NCBI GenBank assembly: GCA_964483785.1
Contig: CAZACW010000034.1
Span: 1-25,048, forward strand
DNA from: JABDGZ01 sp964483785
GTDB lineage: Bacteria; Omnitrophota; Gorgyraeia; Zapsychrales; Fredricksoniimonadaceae
DNA: 25,048 nucleotides
Reading direction: 5' to 3'
Under the pieces are notes generated by a model that had not been told where the DNA came from, made no database searches, and worked only from the letters and a program-made list of their open reading frames with translations. Of the stretch, positions 14,596 to 22,031 are shown piece by piece. The translations under genes were made by a program, and so were the position numbers. Position 1 is the stretch's first letter, and every line of letters begins with the position of its first letter.

Positions 14596-15218
14596 TTTCA
14601 GCCATCAAAGGTAAGGTGTCCCGTCAAAGCGAGGCGGCCGTGATCTTGGAGGCCAACGGCCTCGCGTACGAGGTTTTAACGCCCCTTTCCGTCCTGCAGA
14701 GGATCAAAGAAAATCAAGATAGCGATGGCAATATCCGCTTAATCACGTATCATTATTATCAGATGACCCCTTCCAGCGGCGTGCCGGTCCTGGTGGGGTT
14801 TTTGAACGAAGTCGAGCGTGATTTTTTCCTGGAATTCATCAAGGTCTCAGGCATCGGGCCGCGGGCGGCGGTGAAGGCCCTGAACAAGGCCATCGGCGAG
14901 ATCGCCCAGGCCATTGACCGGGGAGACACCAAATTTTTAAAGACCCTGCCCGGCATCGGCGAGCAAAAGGCCAAGGAAATTGTGGCCAAACTGCAGGGCC
15001 GCATGGGCAAGTTCACCCTCATGCGCGACCGCGTGACCCCGCCGCAGGCCTCGCCCCGGCTGAGGGACATTGAGCAGGAAGCCCTGCATATTTTATTGCA
15101 GCTGCAGTATAAGAAGCCGGAAGCCGAGGAAATGATCCAAAAGGCCTTTGAGCGTTCGGCCCAATTGGCCACCTCGGAGGAATTGCTCAACGAGATCTAC
15201 AAGCAAAGGAAGGGTTGA
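14592..15218 (+). CDS. ruvA: Holliday junction DNA helicase subunit RuvA
   Basis: RuvA binds the Holliday junction and loads the RuvB motor for branch migration. The 208-aa protein has the N-terminal OB-fold (MISAIKGKV...ANGLAYEV), two helix-hairpin-helix DNA contacts (VSGIGPRAA at 85-93 and LPGIGEQKA at 119-127) and a C-terminal helical domain (EALHILLQLQYKKPEAEEMI) that contacts RuvB. No ruvB follows; the next gene is scpB, so ruvB must be elsewhere. The start overlaps ruvC and the stop overlaps the scpB ATG (TGATG). Confidence 0.95.
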   Translation: MISAIKGKVSRQSEAAVILEANGLAYEVLTPLSVLQRIKENQDSDGNIRLITYHYYQMTPSSGVPVLVGFLNEVERDFFLEFIKVSGIGPRAAVKALNKAIGEIAQAIDRGDTKFLKTLPGIGEQKAKEIVAKLQGRMGKFTLMRDRVTPPQASPRLRDIEQEALHILLQLQYKKPEAEEMIQKAFERSAQLATSEELLNEIYKQRKG

Positions 15219-15880
15219 TGGACGAACAGATAAAGACCTACACGAGCGCCCTGGAAGCGATCCTTTTCGTCAGCGAAAAGCCTGTCATCCTGGAACAGCT
15301 CAAGGAAGTTTTTCCTGAGCTGAAAATCCCTCAAATCCATGAGCTCATTCTGCGCATCCAGCAGGAATACCTCCAGCGCGAGGCCGGCATGGTGGTGGTG
15401 GAGATCGCCGGCGGCTTCCAGATGCTTTCCAACAGCCACGCCGCCTCCTATATCCGGGAATTTTACAAGACCAAGACCAAGGAAAAACTTTCAAAGCCGG
15501 CGCTGGAAAGTCTGGCCATCATCGCCTACAAACAGCCGGTGGGACGGGCGGAAGTGGAAATGATCCGCGGGGTCAATTCCGACGGGACCATTGCCCATTT
15601 GCTCAACAAGGGCCTGATCAAGATCACCGGACGCAAGGAAGTTCCTGGCCGGCCGTTTCTATATGGGACCACCAAGGAATTCCTGGAATATTTCGGCTTG
15701 AAGTCCTTGGAAGACCTGCCCAAGATCGAGGAATTCAATCAATTGGGGCTGGACGCGCCCAAGGCCGAAGACCTGCAGCCGCAGGAGCCGTCGCTTGAAA
15801 CAGCCCATCAAGAAAGCAGCGGCCAATCGCGTTTGGACCTCTCCTTACAAGGGGCCGAAGGCGGCCCAGCCATCTCTTAA
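15218..15880 (+). CDS. scpB: Segregation and condensation protein ScpB
   Basis: ScpB pairs with ScpA and SMC in the condensin that organises and separates chromosomes. The 220-aa protein has two winged-helix domains: LEAILFVSEKPVILEQLKEVFPE at the start, then SKPALESLAIIAYKQPVGRAEVEMIRGVNSDGTIAHLL and the GRPFLYGTTKEFLEYFGL end of the second. An acidic, Q/S-rich tail of about 50 residues after IEEFNQLG is low complexity. ATG 15218 shares its A with the ruvA stop and has AAGGAAGG just upstream. scpA is not adjacent, which is less common. Confidence 0.93.
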   Translation: MDEQIKTYTSALEAILFVSEKPVILEQLKEVFPELKIPQIHELILRIQQEYLQREAGMVVVEIAGGFQMLSNSHAASYIREFYKTKTKEKLSKPALESLAIIAYKQPVGRAEVEMIRGVNSDGTIAHLLNKGLIKITGRKEVPGRPFLYGTTKEFLEYFGLKSLEDLPKIEEFNQLGLDAPKAEDLQPQEPSLETAHQESSGQSRLDLSLQGAEGGPAIS

Positions 15881-15882
15881 AC

Positions 15883-16938
15883 ATGGACCTGACCCGTTTA
15901 CGCAAAACAATCGACGCCCTGGATGCCAAGATCATTGGGCTCTTAAATGTGCGCGCCGGCGTCACGCTGTCCATCGGCAGGGAAAAGATCAGGACCAAGA
16001 AGCCCATCTACGCGCCGGACCGCGAACAGGACGTGCTCAAACGGTTGAAGGCCTTGAATCGAGGCCCCATCCAGAATGATGCCATCGAGGCCATTTACCG
16101 CGAAATCATGTCCGCGTCCCTGGCCCTGGAAAAACCCTTGCGCATCGCCTACATGGGCCCGGAAGCCACCTTTTCGCACCTGGCCTCCTTAAAAAAATTC
16201 GGCTCGAGCGTCACCCATGCGGCCTGCGACAATGTCGCCGAGGTCTTTGCCAGGGTGGAAAGCGGGGACTGTGATTACGGCGTTGTGCCCATCGAAAATT
16301 CCATCGAAGGTGTGGTCACCCATACCATGGACCTGCTGGTCGACGCGGACTTAAAAGTCTGCTCCCAAATCCTGCTGGATGTGTCGCATTATCTGATGTC
16401 CGCATCCCCGATAACGCAGATCAAGGAAATCTATTCGCATCCCCAGGTCCTGGCCCAGTGCCGGCTGTGGCTGATGAAAAATTTCCCCAAGGCCCATCTG
16501 GTCCCTGTGGTCTCGACCACCAGGGCGGCCCAGATCGTGGCCAAGAAAAAAAACGCGGCCTGCATTGCCTCTCCCATCGCCTCGTCCATCTACGGCTTAA
16601 AGGTCTTGAAAAAGAACATCCAGGACAGCGCGCACAATATCACGCGTTTCCTGGTCATTGCCGCCATGGATGTTCCGCCGACGGGCCGCGACCGCACCTC
16701 TTTGGTCTTTTCCATCAAGGACAGGGTGGGTGCCCTGCACGCGATGCTCAGCCCCTTCATGAGAAACAAGATCAATCTCACCAAGATCGAATCCCGGCCT
16801 TCCAAGAAAAAGGCCTGGGACTACTATTTCTTCGTCGACTGCGAGGGCCATCAAAAAGACCCGCGCGTGTCCCGCGCCCTGGCCCAGCTTGAGGGCATGT
16901 GCAAATTCCTCAAGATCCTGGGCTCCTATCCCGCCTAA
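15883..16938 (+). CDS. pheA: Bifunctional chorismate mutase / prephenate dehydratase (P-protein)
   Basis: This enzyme turns chorismate into prephenate and then phenylpyruvate, the committed route to phenylalanine. The 351 residues hold three parts: an AroQ-type helical chorismate mutase (1-85, MDLTRLRKTIDALDAKIIGLL and IYREIMSASLALE), and prephenate dehydratase (from about 87, RIAYMGPEATFSHLA and VVPIENSIEGVV) with the catalytic TRF at 254-256. A C-terminal ACT domain with GALH and ESRP (303-306) forms the phenylalanine feedback site. Regulation by phenylalanine is therefore expected. It starts 2 bases after the scpB stop with no clear ribosome site, so translation is probably coupled. An intergenic region with a new promoter follows, so it likely ends the long yebC-led operon. 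Confidence 0.95.
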   Translation: MDLTRLRKTIDALDAKIIGLLNVRAGVTLSIGREKIRTKKPIYAPDREQDVLKRLKALNRGPIQNDAIEAIYREIMSASLALEKPLRIAYMGPEATFSHLASLKKFGSSVTHAACDNVAEVFARVESGDCDYGVVPIENSIEGVVTHTMDLLVDADLKVCSQILLDVSHYLMSASPITQIKEIYSHPQVLAQCRLWLMKNFPKAHLVPVVSTTRAAQIVAKKKNAACIASPIASSIYGLKVLKKNIQDSAHNITRFLVIAAMDVPPTGRDRTSLVFSIKDRVGALHAMLSPFMRNKINLTKIESRPSKKKAWDYYFFVDCEGHQKDPRVSRALAQLEGMCKFLKILGSYPA

Positions 16939-16984
16939 TTTATTCTACCATCACAACCCCCGGGGTTGCGGAGGTTATATTGTC

Positions 16985-17012
16985 TTGACATATTTTTTTG
17001 TTTGCATACAAT
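16985..17012 (+). promoter_or_regulatory. Strong sigma70-type promoter of the tetR-modABC operon
   Basis: TTGACA (16985-16990), 16 bases, then TACAAT (17007-17012). Transcription would begin near 17019, inside the palindrome described next, about 29 bases before the regulator's ATG. Confidence 0.78.
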
Positions 17013-17017
17013 ACTTA

Positions 17018-17036
17018 AAATACTAAATCAGTATTT
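17018..17036. promoter_or_regulatory. Candidate operator palindrome at the transcription start
   Basis: AAATACT, 5 bases, AGTATTT: a perfect 7-bp inverted repeat covering the predicted start point. A third ATACT occurs just upstream at 17011-17015. The position suits repression by the TetR-family protein encoded next, which would then control itself and modABC. Confidence 0.55.
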
Positions 17037-17047
17037 AAAGGAGTTTT

Positions 17048-17626
17048 ATGCGCCAACATCATGAAACCAGGGACAAGGTGCTGGATGCCGCAGAAAAGAG
17101 GATGATCAAATATGGCTTCCGCAAGGTGACCATGGATGAAATCGCCTCTGACCTGCGCATGAGCAAGAACACCATCTATAAGGAATTTGCCGGCAAGGAG
17201 GACATCGCCAAGGGCCTGGTCAAGCGTCTCCAACAGCATTTAAACGCCGGCCTGGATAATATAGAGAAGAAAGAAAAAGACCCTGTGAAGATATTTTCCG
17301 GATCGGTTTTCCTTTTGCGCAAGGAGCTGGGTCCCTGGTTCGATGTTTTTTTCAAGGAAATCCCTGTGGAAGTGCCCGGCCTTTGGGAAGAATTCCTGCG
17401 TTTTAGAAACGAGAAAATCCTGGCCATCCACCGCTTCATAGAAAAGGGAAGCCGGCAGGGCATTTTCCGCCAGGTCGACCCGTCCATCGCCACGGAGGCC
17501 TATCTCGGGGCCGTGAAAGCCGTGACCAATCCCAGATTCCTGCAGCAGGAGCAATTGGACTTTGACCGCGCCTTGGAAGCCATATTGGACATATGGTCCC
17601 ATGGCATCATTAAACACAGGAGATAA
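17048..17626 (+). CDS. TetR/AcrR-family transcriptional regulator
   Basis: The 192-aa protein has a typical TetR N-terminal DNA-binding domain. The segment RDKVLDAAEKRMIKYGFRKVTMDEIASDLRMS is split between helices 1-3, with the recognition part MSKNTIYKEFAGKEDI at about residues 38-53. A ligand-sensing helical domain follows, and the protein has the usual length. ATG 17048 has AAGGAG upstream. The gene heads the molybdate transport operon (its TAA overlaps an ATG of the modA region at 17626) and lies under a promoter with a candidate operator, so autoregulation and control of modABC are likely. The signal it senses is not visible; molybdate operons are more often controlled by ModE, which is not seen here. 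Confidence 0.9.
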   Translation: MRQHHETRDKVLDAAEKRMIKYGFRKVTMDEIASDLRMSKNTIYKEFAGKEDIAKGLVKRLQQHLNAGLDNIEKKEKDPVKIFSGSVFLLRKELGPWFDVFFKEIPVEVPGLWEEFLRFRNEKILAIHRFIEKGSRQGIFRQVDPSIATEAYLGAVKAVTNPRFLQQEQLDFDRALEAILDIWSHGIIKHRR

Positions 17627-17667
17627 TGATGAAATCGATTGCGACGATCCAACGGATTAAGGAAAAT

Positions 17668-18420
17668 ATGAAAAAAACCCTCCTTGCCTTGCTGATCGCG
17701 TTCCTTGTCCCCTGGAACGCCATGGCCCAGACCATCACGGTCGCCGGCGCGGCCAATGTCCAGTTTATGCTCGATGAGCTCAAGGCCTCCTTCAGCCGTG
17801 AGACGGGCATAGAGGTCAAAACAATCATCGGCTCTTCAGGCAAGCTCAGCTCCCAAATTGAAAACGGGGCCCCTTTCGATATTTTTATGTCGGCGGACAT
17901 GGATTATCCAAAGCGGCTGTTTACCGACGGGCTGTCGGAAGGGAAACCGGAAATTTATGTATACGGCCGCCTGGTGCTGTGGACCTTGAAAGACCTGGAT
18001 CTCTCCCAGGGGGAGGCTGTTTTGACAGACGGCAAGATCAAAAAAATCGCCCTGGCTTCCCCGAAGGTGGCGCCTTACGGGCGTCAATCGGTCAACAGCA
18101 TGAAGTACAATCATCTTTATCCCGGCATTGCCTCCAAGCTGGTCTATGGGGAGAGCATCGCCCAGGTGAATCAATTCATCACCACCCAGGCCGCGGACAT
18201 CGGATTTACGGCCAAATCCGTGGTCCTGGCGCCCAACATGCAGGGCAGGGGAAAATGGGTCGACGTTGATGAACACGCCTATCAGCCCATTGCCCAGGGC
18301 GTGATTGTCTTAAAATACGGCCAAAAACACCACCCCTTGGAAGCGAAGAAGTTTTATGATTTTCTTTTTTCCGCCGCGGCCAAGGACATTTATCAGAAAT
18401 ACGGTTATCAACTTCCGTGA
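17668..18420 (+). CDS. modA: Molybdate ABC transporter substrate-binding protein ModA
   Basis: ModA captures molybdate (and tungstate) in the periplasm and delivers it to ModBC. The 250-aa protein has a signal peptide (MKKTLLALLIAFLVPWNAMA) and the family pattern ITVAGAANVQFMLDELKASF...TGIEVKTIIGSSGKLSSQIENGAPFDIFMSADMDYP split across the binding cleft. SSGKL and FDIFMSAD hold the oxyanion contacts. I chose ATG 17668, with AAGGA upstream, because the signal peptide begins there; an earlier ATG at 17629 (ribosome site AGGAGA) would add 13 residues. Its stop overlaps the modB GTG start by 4 bases (GTGA). Confidence 0.92.
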   Translation: MKKTLLALLIAFLVPWNAMAQTITVAGAANVQFMLDELKASFSRETGIEVKTIIGSSGKLSSQIENGAPFDIFMSADMDYPKRLFTDGLSEGKPEIYVYGRLVLWTLKDLDLSQGEAVLTDGKIKKIALASPKVAPYGRQSVNSMKYNHLYPGIASKLVYGESIAQVNQFITTQAADIGFTAKSVVLAPNMQGRGKWVDVDEHAYQPIAQGVIVLKYGQKHHPLEAKKFYDFLFSAAAKDIYQKYGYQLP

Positions 18421-19100
18421 ATTCCCTGGATAATTTTTCACTGCAGCCTTTTTTTCTGACTTTTGAACTGGCCCTGATCGTCACGGCCATTCTATTGGCC
18501 ATCGGCATCCCTTTGGCCTATTGGATCGTTTTTACCCAAAGCAAATTGAAATACGTCGTCGAGACCTTAGTCAGCATGCCCTTGGTTTTGCCGCCCACCG
18601 TGATCGGTTTTTATTTATTGATCGCCTTCAGCCCCCAGCATGGCCTGGGGCATTTTATAGAAGACCATTTAGGGGTCAGGGTGGTCTTTAGTTTCACGGG
18701 GCTCATCATCGGGTCCGTGATCTTCAGCCTGCCTTTTATGGTCAATCCCATCAAGGCCGGACTGCATAATTTTCCCGTGTCCTTGCGAGAGGCGTCCTAT
18801 TGTCTGGGAAAATCGCCGGGGGAGACCTTATGGAGGGTGATTCTTCCCAATATCAAGCCGGCCATCGTGACCGGCGCGGTCATGGCCTTTGCCCATACCA
18901 TTGGAGAATTCGGGGTGGTGCTGATGATCGGCGGCAATATACCGGGGGAGACAAGGCTGGCCTCGATCGCCCTTTATGATGAAGTCGAGGCCTTGAATTA
19001 TCAGGCGGCCGCGCATGACGCGCTGGCTTTGATGGGGATCTCGTTTTTCATGCTTTTGATATTCTATATGGTGAACAGGAAATCGCCGGACATCGTATGA
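18417..19100 (+). CDS. modB: Molybdate ABC transporter permease ModB
   Basis: This inner-membrane channel of the molybdate importer has 227 residues with about five membrane spans (for example LALIVTAILLAIGIPLAYWIV, and the C-terminal ALMGISFFMLLIFYMV). The EAA loop that docks the ATPase is present (LREASYCLGKSPGETLWRVILPNIKPA), followed by the ModB/CysU-like GEFGVVLMIGGNIPGETR. It begins with GTG at 18417 overlapping the modA stop and ends overlapping the modC ATG (ATGA at 19097-19100), so the three parts are made in step. Confidence 0.93.
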   Translation: MNSLDNFSLQPFFLTFELALIVTAILLAIGIPLAYWIVFTQSKLKYVVETLVSMPLVLPPTVIGFYLLIAFSPQHGLGHFIEDHLGVRVVFSFTGLIIGSVIFSLPFMVNPIKAGLHNFPVSLREASYCLGKSPGETLWRVILPNIKPAIVTGAVMAFAHTIGEFGVVLMIGGNIPGETRLASIALYDEVEALNYQAAAHDALALMGISFFMLLIFYMVNRKSPDIV

Positions 19101-19801
19101 TCAAGATCCAGGTCAAAAAGCAGATGCACAGCCCGCACGGGCCGTTATGGCTGGAGGTGGATTTGTCCATCGGCCAGGGCGAGTTTGTTGGCCTCTTCGG
19201 TGAATCCGGGGCCGGCAAAAACACCTTTTTTGGGGTTTTGGCGGGGCTGACCCATCCGCAAGAGGGCCATATTGAGTTAGACGGCCGGGTATGGTTTGAA
19301 CCGGCCCGGGAAAACAATATCTCCCCGCAGAACAGAAAAACAAACTTTGTGTTCCAGGAAACCAATTTATTTCCCCACATGACACTCCGGCAGAATTTGG
19401 AATTCGCCAGGCCTGGCAAAGCACCGGATGATTTGGGGCCTTGGGTCTCGGCCATGGGCCTTAAAGGCCTGGAAGACCAAAGGCCTGACAAGCTTTCCGG
19501 CGGACAAAAACAAAAGGTGGCCTTGGTCAGGGCCCTGGCCAATCAACCGCGCATTTTGCTTTTGGATGAGCCCCTTTCCAACCTGGACATGCACGCCCGC
19601 TGGAAGCTCCAGGAGGAGATCATCAAGATGTATCAAAAGGCCCGGATCACGACCATCTTGGTCAGCCACGACTGGGGGGAGATCTTTAAATTGTCCAACA
19701 AGGTCTTTGTCATGGAACGCGGCCGGGTCACGCACTCCGGCAGCCCCGGGGAGATCGCGCAAAAAGTTTTGGGTCCGCTGCTATTATCTTTAAAAAAATG
19801 A
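19097..19801 (+). CDS. modC: Molybdate ABC transporter ATPase ModC, short form, odd Walker A
   Basis: This is the cytosolic ATPase that powers molybdate import. The 234-aa protein has the signature LSGGQKQKVALVRAL, Walker B ILLLDEPLSNLD and the switch histidine in LVSHDWGE. The Walker A motif reads GESGAGKNT (G35-T43): the residue after the lysine, normally S or T and a magnesium ligand, is N42. A single base change (AAC for ACC) would restore threonine, so this is either a real variant, a damaging mutation or a base error. The C-terminal molybdate-binding (MOP/TOBE) domain of long ModC proteins is absent, as in many short versions. Confidence 0.9.
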   Translation: MIKIQVKKQMHSPHGPLWLEVDLSIGQGEFVGLFGESGAGKNTFFGVLAGLTHPQEGHIELDGRVWFEPARENNISPQNRKTNFVFQETNLFPHMTLRQNLEFARPGKAPDDLGPWVSAMGLKGLEDQRPDKLSGGQKQKVALVRALANQPRILLLDEPLSNLDMHARWKLQEEIIKMYQKARITTILVSHDWGEIFKLSNKVFVMERGRVTHSGSPGEIAQKVLGPLLLSLKK

Positions 19802-19819
19802 AGATTTTTTGCGATCCTT

Positions 19820-19828
19820 TGGTATAAT
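19820..19828 (+). promoter_or_regulatory. Extended -10 promoter element for the DUF3332-type gene
   Basis: TGG directly followed by TATAAT (19823-19828) gives an extended -10 box; no good -35 is visible, which such promoters can do without. The box lies within an 18-bp inverted repeat GGTATA...TATACC (19821-19838) that could bind a regulator. Confidence 0.55.
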
Positions 19829-19866
19829 CAGCTATACCCAAAAGTCAAAAAACAATAGGAGGGGGC

Positions 19867-20406
19867 ATGAAAAAAACCATTGCTGTAGTGCTGATTGTCG
19901 CGTTTTTCACCACCGGTTGCACAGGGTCCTTTAACCTGACACGCAAAGTCTACAATTTCCACCGTTCCCAGTCTGACAAGTGGTCTGATGAATTGCTGTT
20001 CTTGGTGGTGGCCCTCTTGCCGGTCTACAGCTTGGCGACCCTGGCAGATGCCATTATCTTTAACTCCATCGAATTCTGGACGGGCAAGAACCCCGTGGAC
20101 ATGTCTGCCAATGACCCCTCCTCCCGCATCGTGCAAAACGGCAGTGACAAGTACAAGATGTCCTTCAACACCAAAAACGGCCAGGTGTCTTTGACCAACA
20201 TGGCGCAGGCCGGCAATCATGGCATCATCTTCGAAAGGACGGACAATACGATCACGGCCAAGAACGAGAGCGGCAAGGTCCTGTATTCTTCCGTCCAAAA
20301 CCAGGATGGCGGTGTTTCGATCTATGACGGCAAGGGCAAGCTGGTCAAGAATTATCCGGCCGGCCAAATCGCCATGCTCAAAGAACGCTACATGGCCAAT
20401 AACTAA
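19867..20406 (+). CDS. DUF3332-type lipoprotein
   Basis: The 179-aa protein begins with a lipoprotein signal (MKKTIAVVLIVAFFTTGC, lipidated C18). The mature start is TGSFNLTRKVYNFHRSQSDKW and the membrane-like middle is DELLFLVVALLPVYSLATLADAIIFNSIEFWTGKNPV, which I recognise as the DUF3332 (PF11810) pattern. Function is unknown; it is probably anchored at the outer or inner membrane facing the periplasm. The second half is polar and beta-rich (SGKVLYSSVQNQDGGVSIYDGKGKLV). AGGAGG precedes ATG 19867, an extended -10 promoter lies upstream and a strong terminator follows, so it is a single-gene unit. Confidence 0.82.
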   Translation: MKKTIAVVLIVAFFTTGCTGSFNLTRKVYNFHRSQSDKWSDELLFLVVALLPVYSLATLADAIIFNSIEFWTGKNPVDMSANDPSSRIVQNGSDKYKMSFNTKNGQVSLTNMAQAGNHGIIFERTDNTITAKNESGKVLYSSVQNQDGGVSIYDGKGKLVKNYPAGQIAMLKERYMANN

Positions 20407-20433
20407 ATTTTGACGTGTTATTGGGCATTTGAC

Positions 20434-20470
20434 AAAAGGGCAGATAGTCAACAGGCTATCTGCCCTTTTT
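20434..20470 (+). terminator. Rho-independent terminator after the DUF3332-type gene
   Basis: A perfect 14-bp stem (AAAAGGGCAGATAG with CTATCTGCCCTTTT) has an 8-base loop and ends in five T's. The stem's A/T base makes it usable in both directions, though only + strand genes lie nearby. Confidence 0.92.
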
Positions 20471-20477
20471 ATACATT

Positions 20478-20638
20478 TAGCAGGAATGCAAGAATATGTT
20501 TTTGATAAGGCGATGCGCTTTTCCCCCCAGGCGCAAAGGAGCTGCTTACAAATGTTCTCTTTTGTAGCTCCGACGCGCCGCGTTTGGGGGGTTGGGGGGC
20601 GCGTCGCCGTGAAAAAACATATTCTTGCATTCCTGCTA
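20478..20638. repeat. 161-bp foldback (MITE-like) element with 26-bp perfect inverted ends
   Basis: Ends 20478-20503 and 20613-20638 are perfect inverted copies (left begins TAGCAGGAATGCAAGAATAT). Inside, further arms pair imperfectly: GGCGATGCGC with GCGCGTCGCC, CCCCCCA with TGGGGGG, GGAGCT with AGCTCC. The whole piece can fold into one long hairpin with an apical loop near 20553-20563. There is no reading frame of note. The ends are unrelated to those of the 6837-7098 element, so it represents a second family. It fills most of the gap between the terminator and the next gene. Confidence 0.83.
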
Positions 20639-20668
20639 CAAGTGTCGGGCCGCATTAATTAAGGCGCT

Positions 20669-21616
20669 ATGCATAAAATTCCAAAGTGGCTTTGGGTGCT
20701 CTTGATCACCGTCGTGGTGGTCTGGGCCGTCCTGCAGTTGGCGGTCAGGCCTGTGATCGAACACGCGGCAGGCCGGATCATCGGCGCCAGGGTCACCCTC
20801 GGCGGTTTTTCCGTGGATGTTTTTCACCATCAAGTCAGGCTTGATAATTTCGCGATTTATAACGAAGAAGGGTTCCCGCCCAAGGTATTTTTTAAAGCCC
20901 CTGAGATCCGCGTGGAGGCTGACCCTGCAGAGGTCCTGAAAGGGAAACTGCATTTTCCGCTGATCGTTTTCCGGTTGGACAAAATGATTATTTTCAAAAA
21001 CATGCAGGGCAAATTAAACGTCGATGAGCTCAAAATCGTCCGGGAAAAACTTCATGATAAGAACAAGGGGCCGGCGCCCAATTTTAAGATTGATGTGCTG
21101 AAGCTCAACATCGCGCAGGTGGTGGTTGAGGATGACGGCAAGGACCCGCCCCTGGTTTTGGCCTATGACCTGGCCCTGAAGGACAAGACCCTGCGCAATT
21201 TAGACAGCGCGAATAAGCTGGTCGGCGTGATCCTGTTTGAGGCCTTGAAGCCCACGGCCCTGCAGAGCGCCGGCATGTACGCGGCCACGGCCCTTTTGGG
21301 GGTGGGCTTTTTGCCCGGCCTGGCGGTCGGTGTTATCGTGGCCAAGGACGATGAAACAGCGGAGCTTTCTCATGCCAAGTCCGATGTGTTTCACAAGACC
21401 CTGCAATTGTTCCAGCAGTTGAAAGGCCAGATCAAGAACAGCGATGAGGCCGGAGGGAAGATTGCGGCCAAGGTGTATGACAGTGATATCACGGTCAGTA
21501 TCCAGGACGAGGGATGGAACCGTTGTAAAATCACCCTGAAAGCCAGGAAGTATTTTTTGGCCAAGCCCGAGATAGCCGCCGGCCTGGTTTATCAATTGAA
21601 GGAAGCCCTGCCGTAG
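20669..21616 (+). CDS. AsmA-like membrane-anchored periplasmic protein
   Basis: The 315-aa protein has one N-terminal membrane helix (residues 7-27) followed by a periplasmic part. Its first section (VIEHAAGRIIGARVTLGGFSVDVFHHQVRLDNFAIYN...PEIRVEADPAEVLKGKL) is the AsmA/DUF748 pattern seen in proteins thought to act in lipid transfer or envelope assembly. A short hydrophobic stretch near residues 200-225 (YAATALLGVGFLPGLAVGVIVA) may touch the membrane. The C-terminus (GKIAAKVYDSDITVSIQ...) has a faint resemblance to DUF3568-type domains. AAGG lies upstream of ATG 20669. It is much shorter than classical AsmA (about 600 aa). Function unknown. Confidence 0.75.
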   Translation: MHKIPKWLWVLLITVVVVWAVLQLAVRPVIEHAAGRIIGARVTLGGFSVDVFHHQVRLDNFAIYNEEGFPPKVFFKAPEIRVEADPAEVLKGKLHFPLIVFRLDKMIIFKNMQGKLNVDELKIVREKLHDKNKGPAPNFKIDVLKLNIAQVVVEDDGKDPPLVLAYDLALKDKTLRNLDSANKLVGVILFEALKPTALQSAGMYAATALLGVGFLPGLAVGVIVAKDDETAELSHAKSDVFHKTLQLFQQLKGQIKNSDEAGGKIAAKVYDSDITVSIQDEGWNRCKITLKARKYFLAKPEIAAGLVYQLKEALP

Positions 21617-21629
21617 GCAAGGGGATGGA

Positions 21630-21684
21630 TCTTTACAAATACGTCGGGAATTTGGTGAATTCCTTGGCGTAATCCCTGGTCATG
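21630..21684. repeat. Direct repeat copy A: pilT 3' end, left border of the restriction-modification island
   Basis: These 55 bases are identical to 24994-25048, the last 55 bases of the window. The repeat begins 3 bases outside the pilT stop codon (strand -). Its true length is unknown because copy B is cut by the window end. Confidence 0.95.
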
Positions 21685-22022
21685 ATCCCGTCCTTGATCA
21701 AGCCTGAAAGGCACTGCTCAAAGGTGTACATGCCTTCTTCCCCGGTCACCATCTGGCCGCGGATCTCCAGCAAGGCCCCGCGCCGGATGATGTTGCGGAT
21801 CGCGATGGTGGGAATGAGAATTTCCGTGGCCAAAATCCGCCCTTCCCTGCCTTGAAGCGGGATCAAAATCTGTCCAATAATGGCGATGAGATTTTCCGCC
21901 AGCTGGGTGCGGATCTGGCTTTGCTTGCCCGGCGGATAAACGTCTAAGATGCGGTTGATGGATTCCACCGTGTCCGGGGCGTGCAGGGTGGTCAGGACCA
22001 AATGCCCGGTTTCAGCCAGAGT
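21633..22022 (-). pseudogene. pilT: pilT 3' fragment (type IV pilus retraction ATPase), N-terminally truncated
   Basis: PilT is the hexameric ATPase that pulls type IV pili back in and drives twitching. Only about the last 130 codons remain, starting at TLAETGHLVLTTLHAPDT (a segment from the middle of the ATPase core) and running through ESINRILDVYPPGKQSQIR, IGQILIP, RGALLEIRGQM and a normal C-terminus. Upstream in the reading direction the frame meets a stop at once and the sequence becomes the AT-rich island, so the Walker motifs and start are missing. The same 3' end reappears at the right edge of the window, which suggests this is a duplicated piece left by the island's insertion rather than the working gene. 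Confidence 0.85.
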
Positions 22023-22031
22023 GCAGTTATT

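Noticed and set aside
16954..16968. CAACCCC-C-GGGGTTG palindrome after pheA as a terminator
   Set aside because: The full stem would leave a one-base loop, and no T-tract follows. It may just be a chance palindrome.
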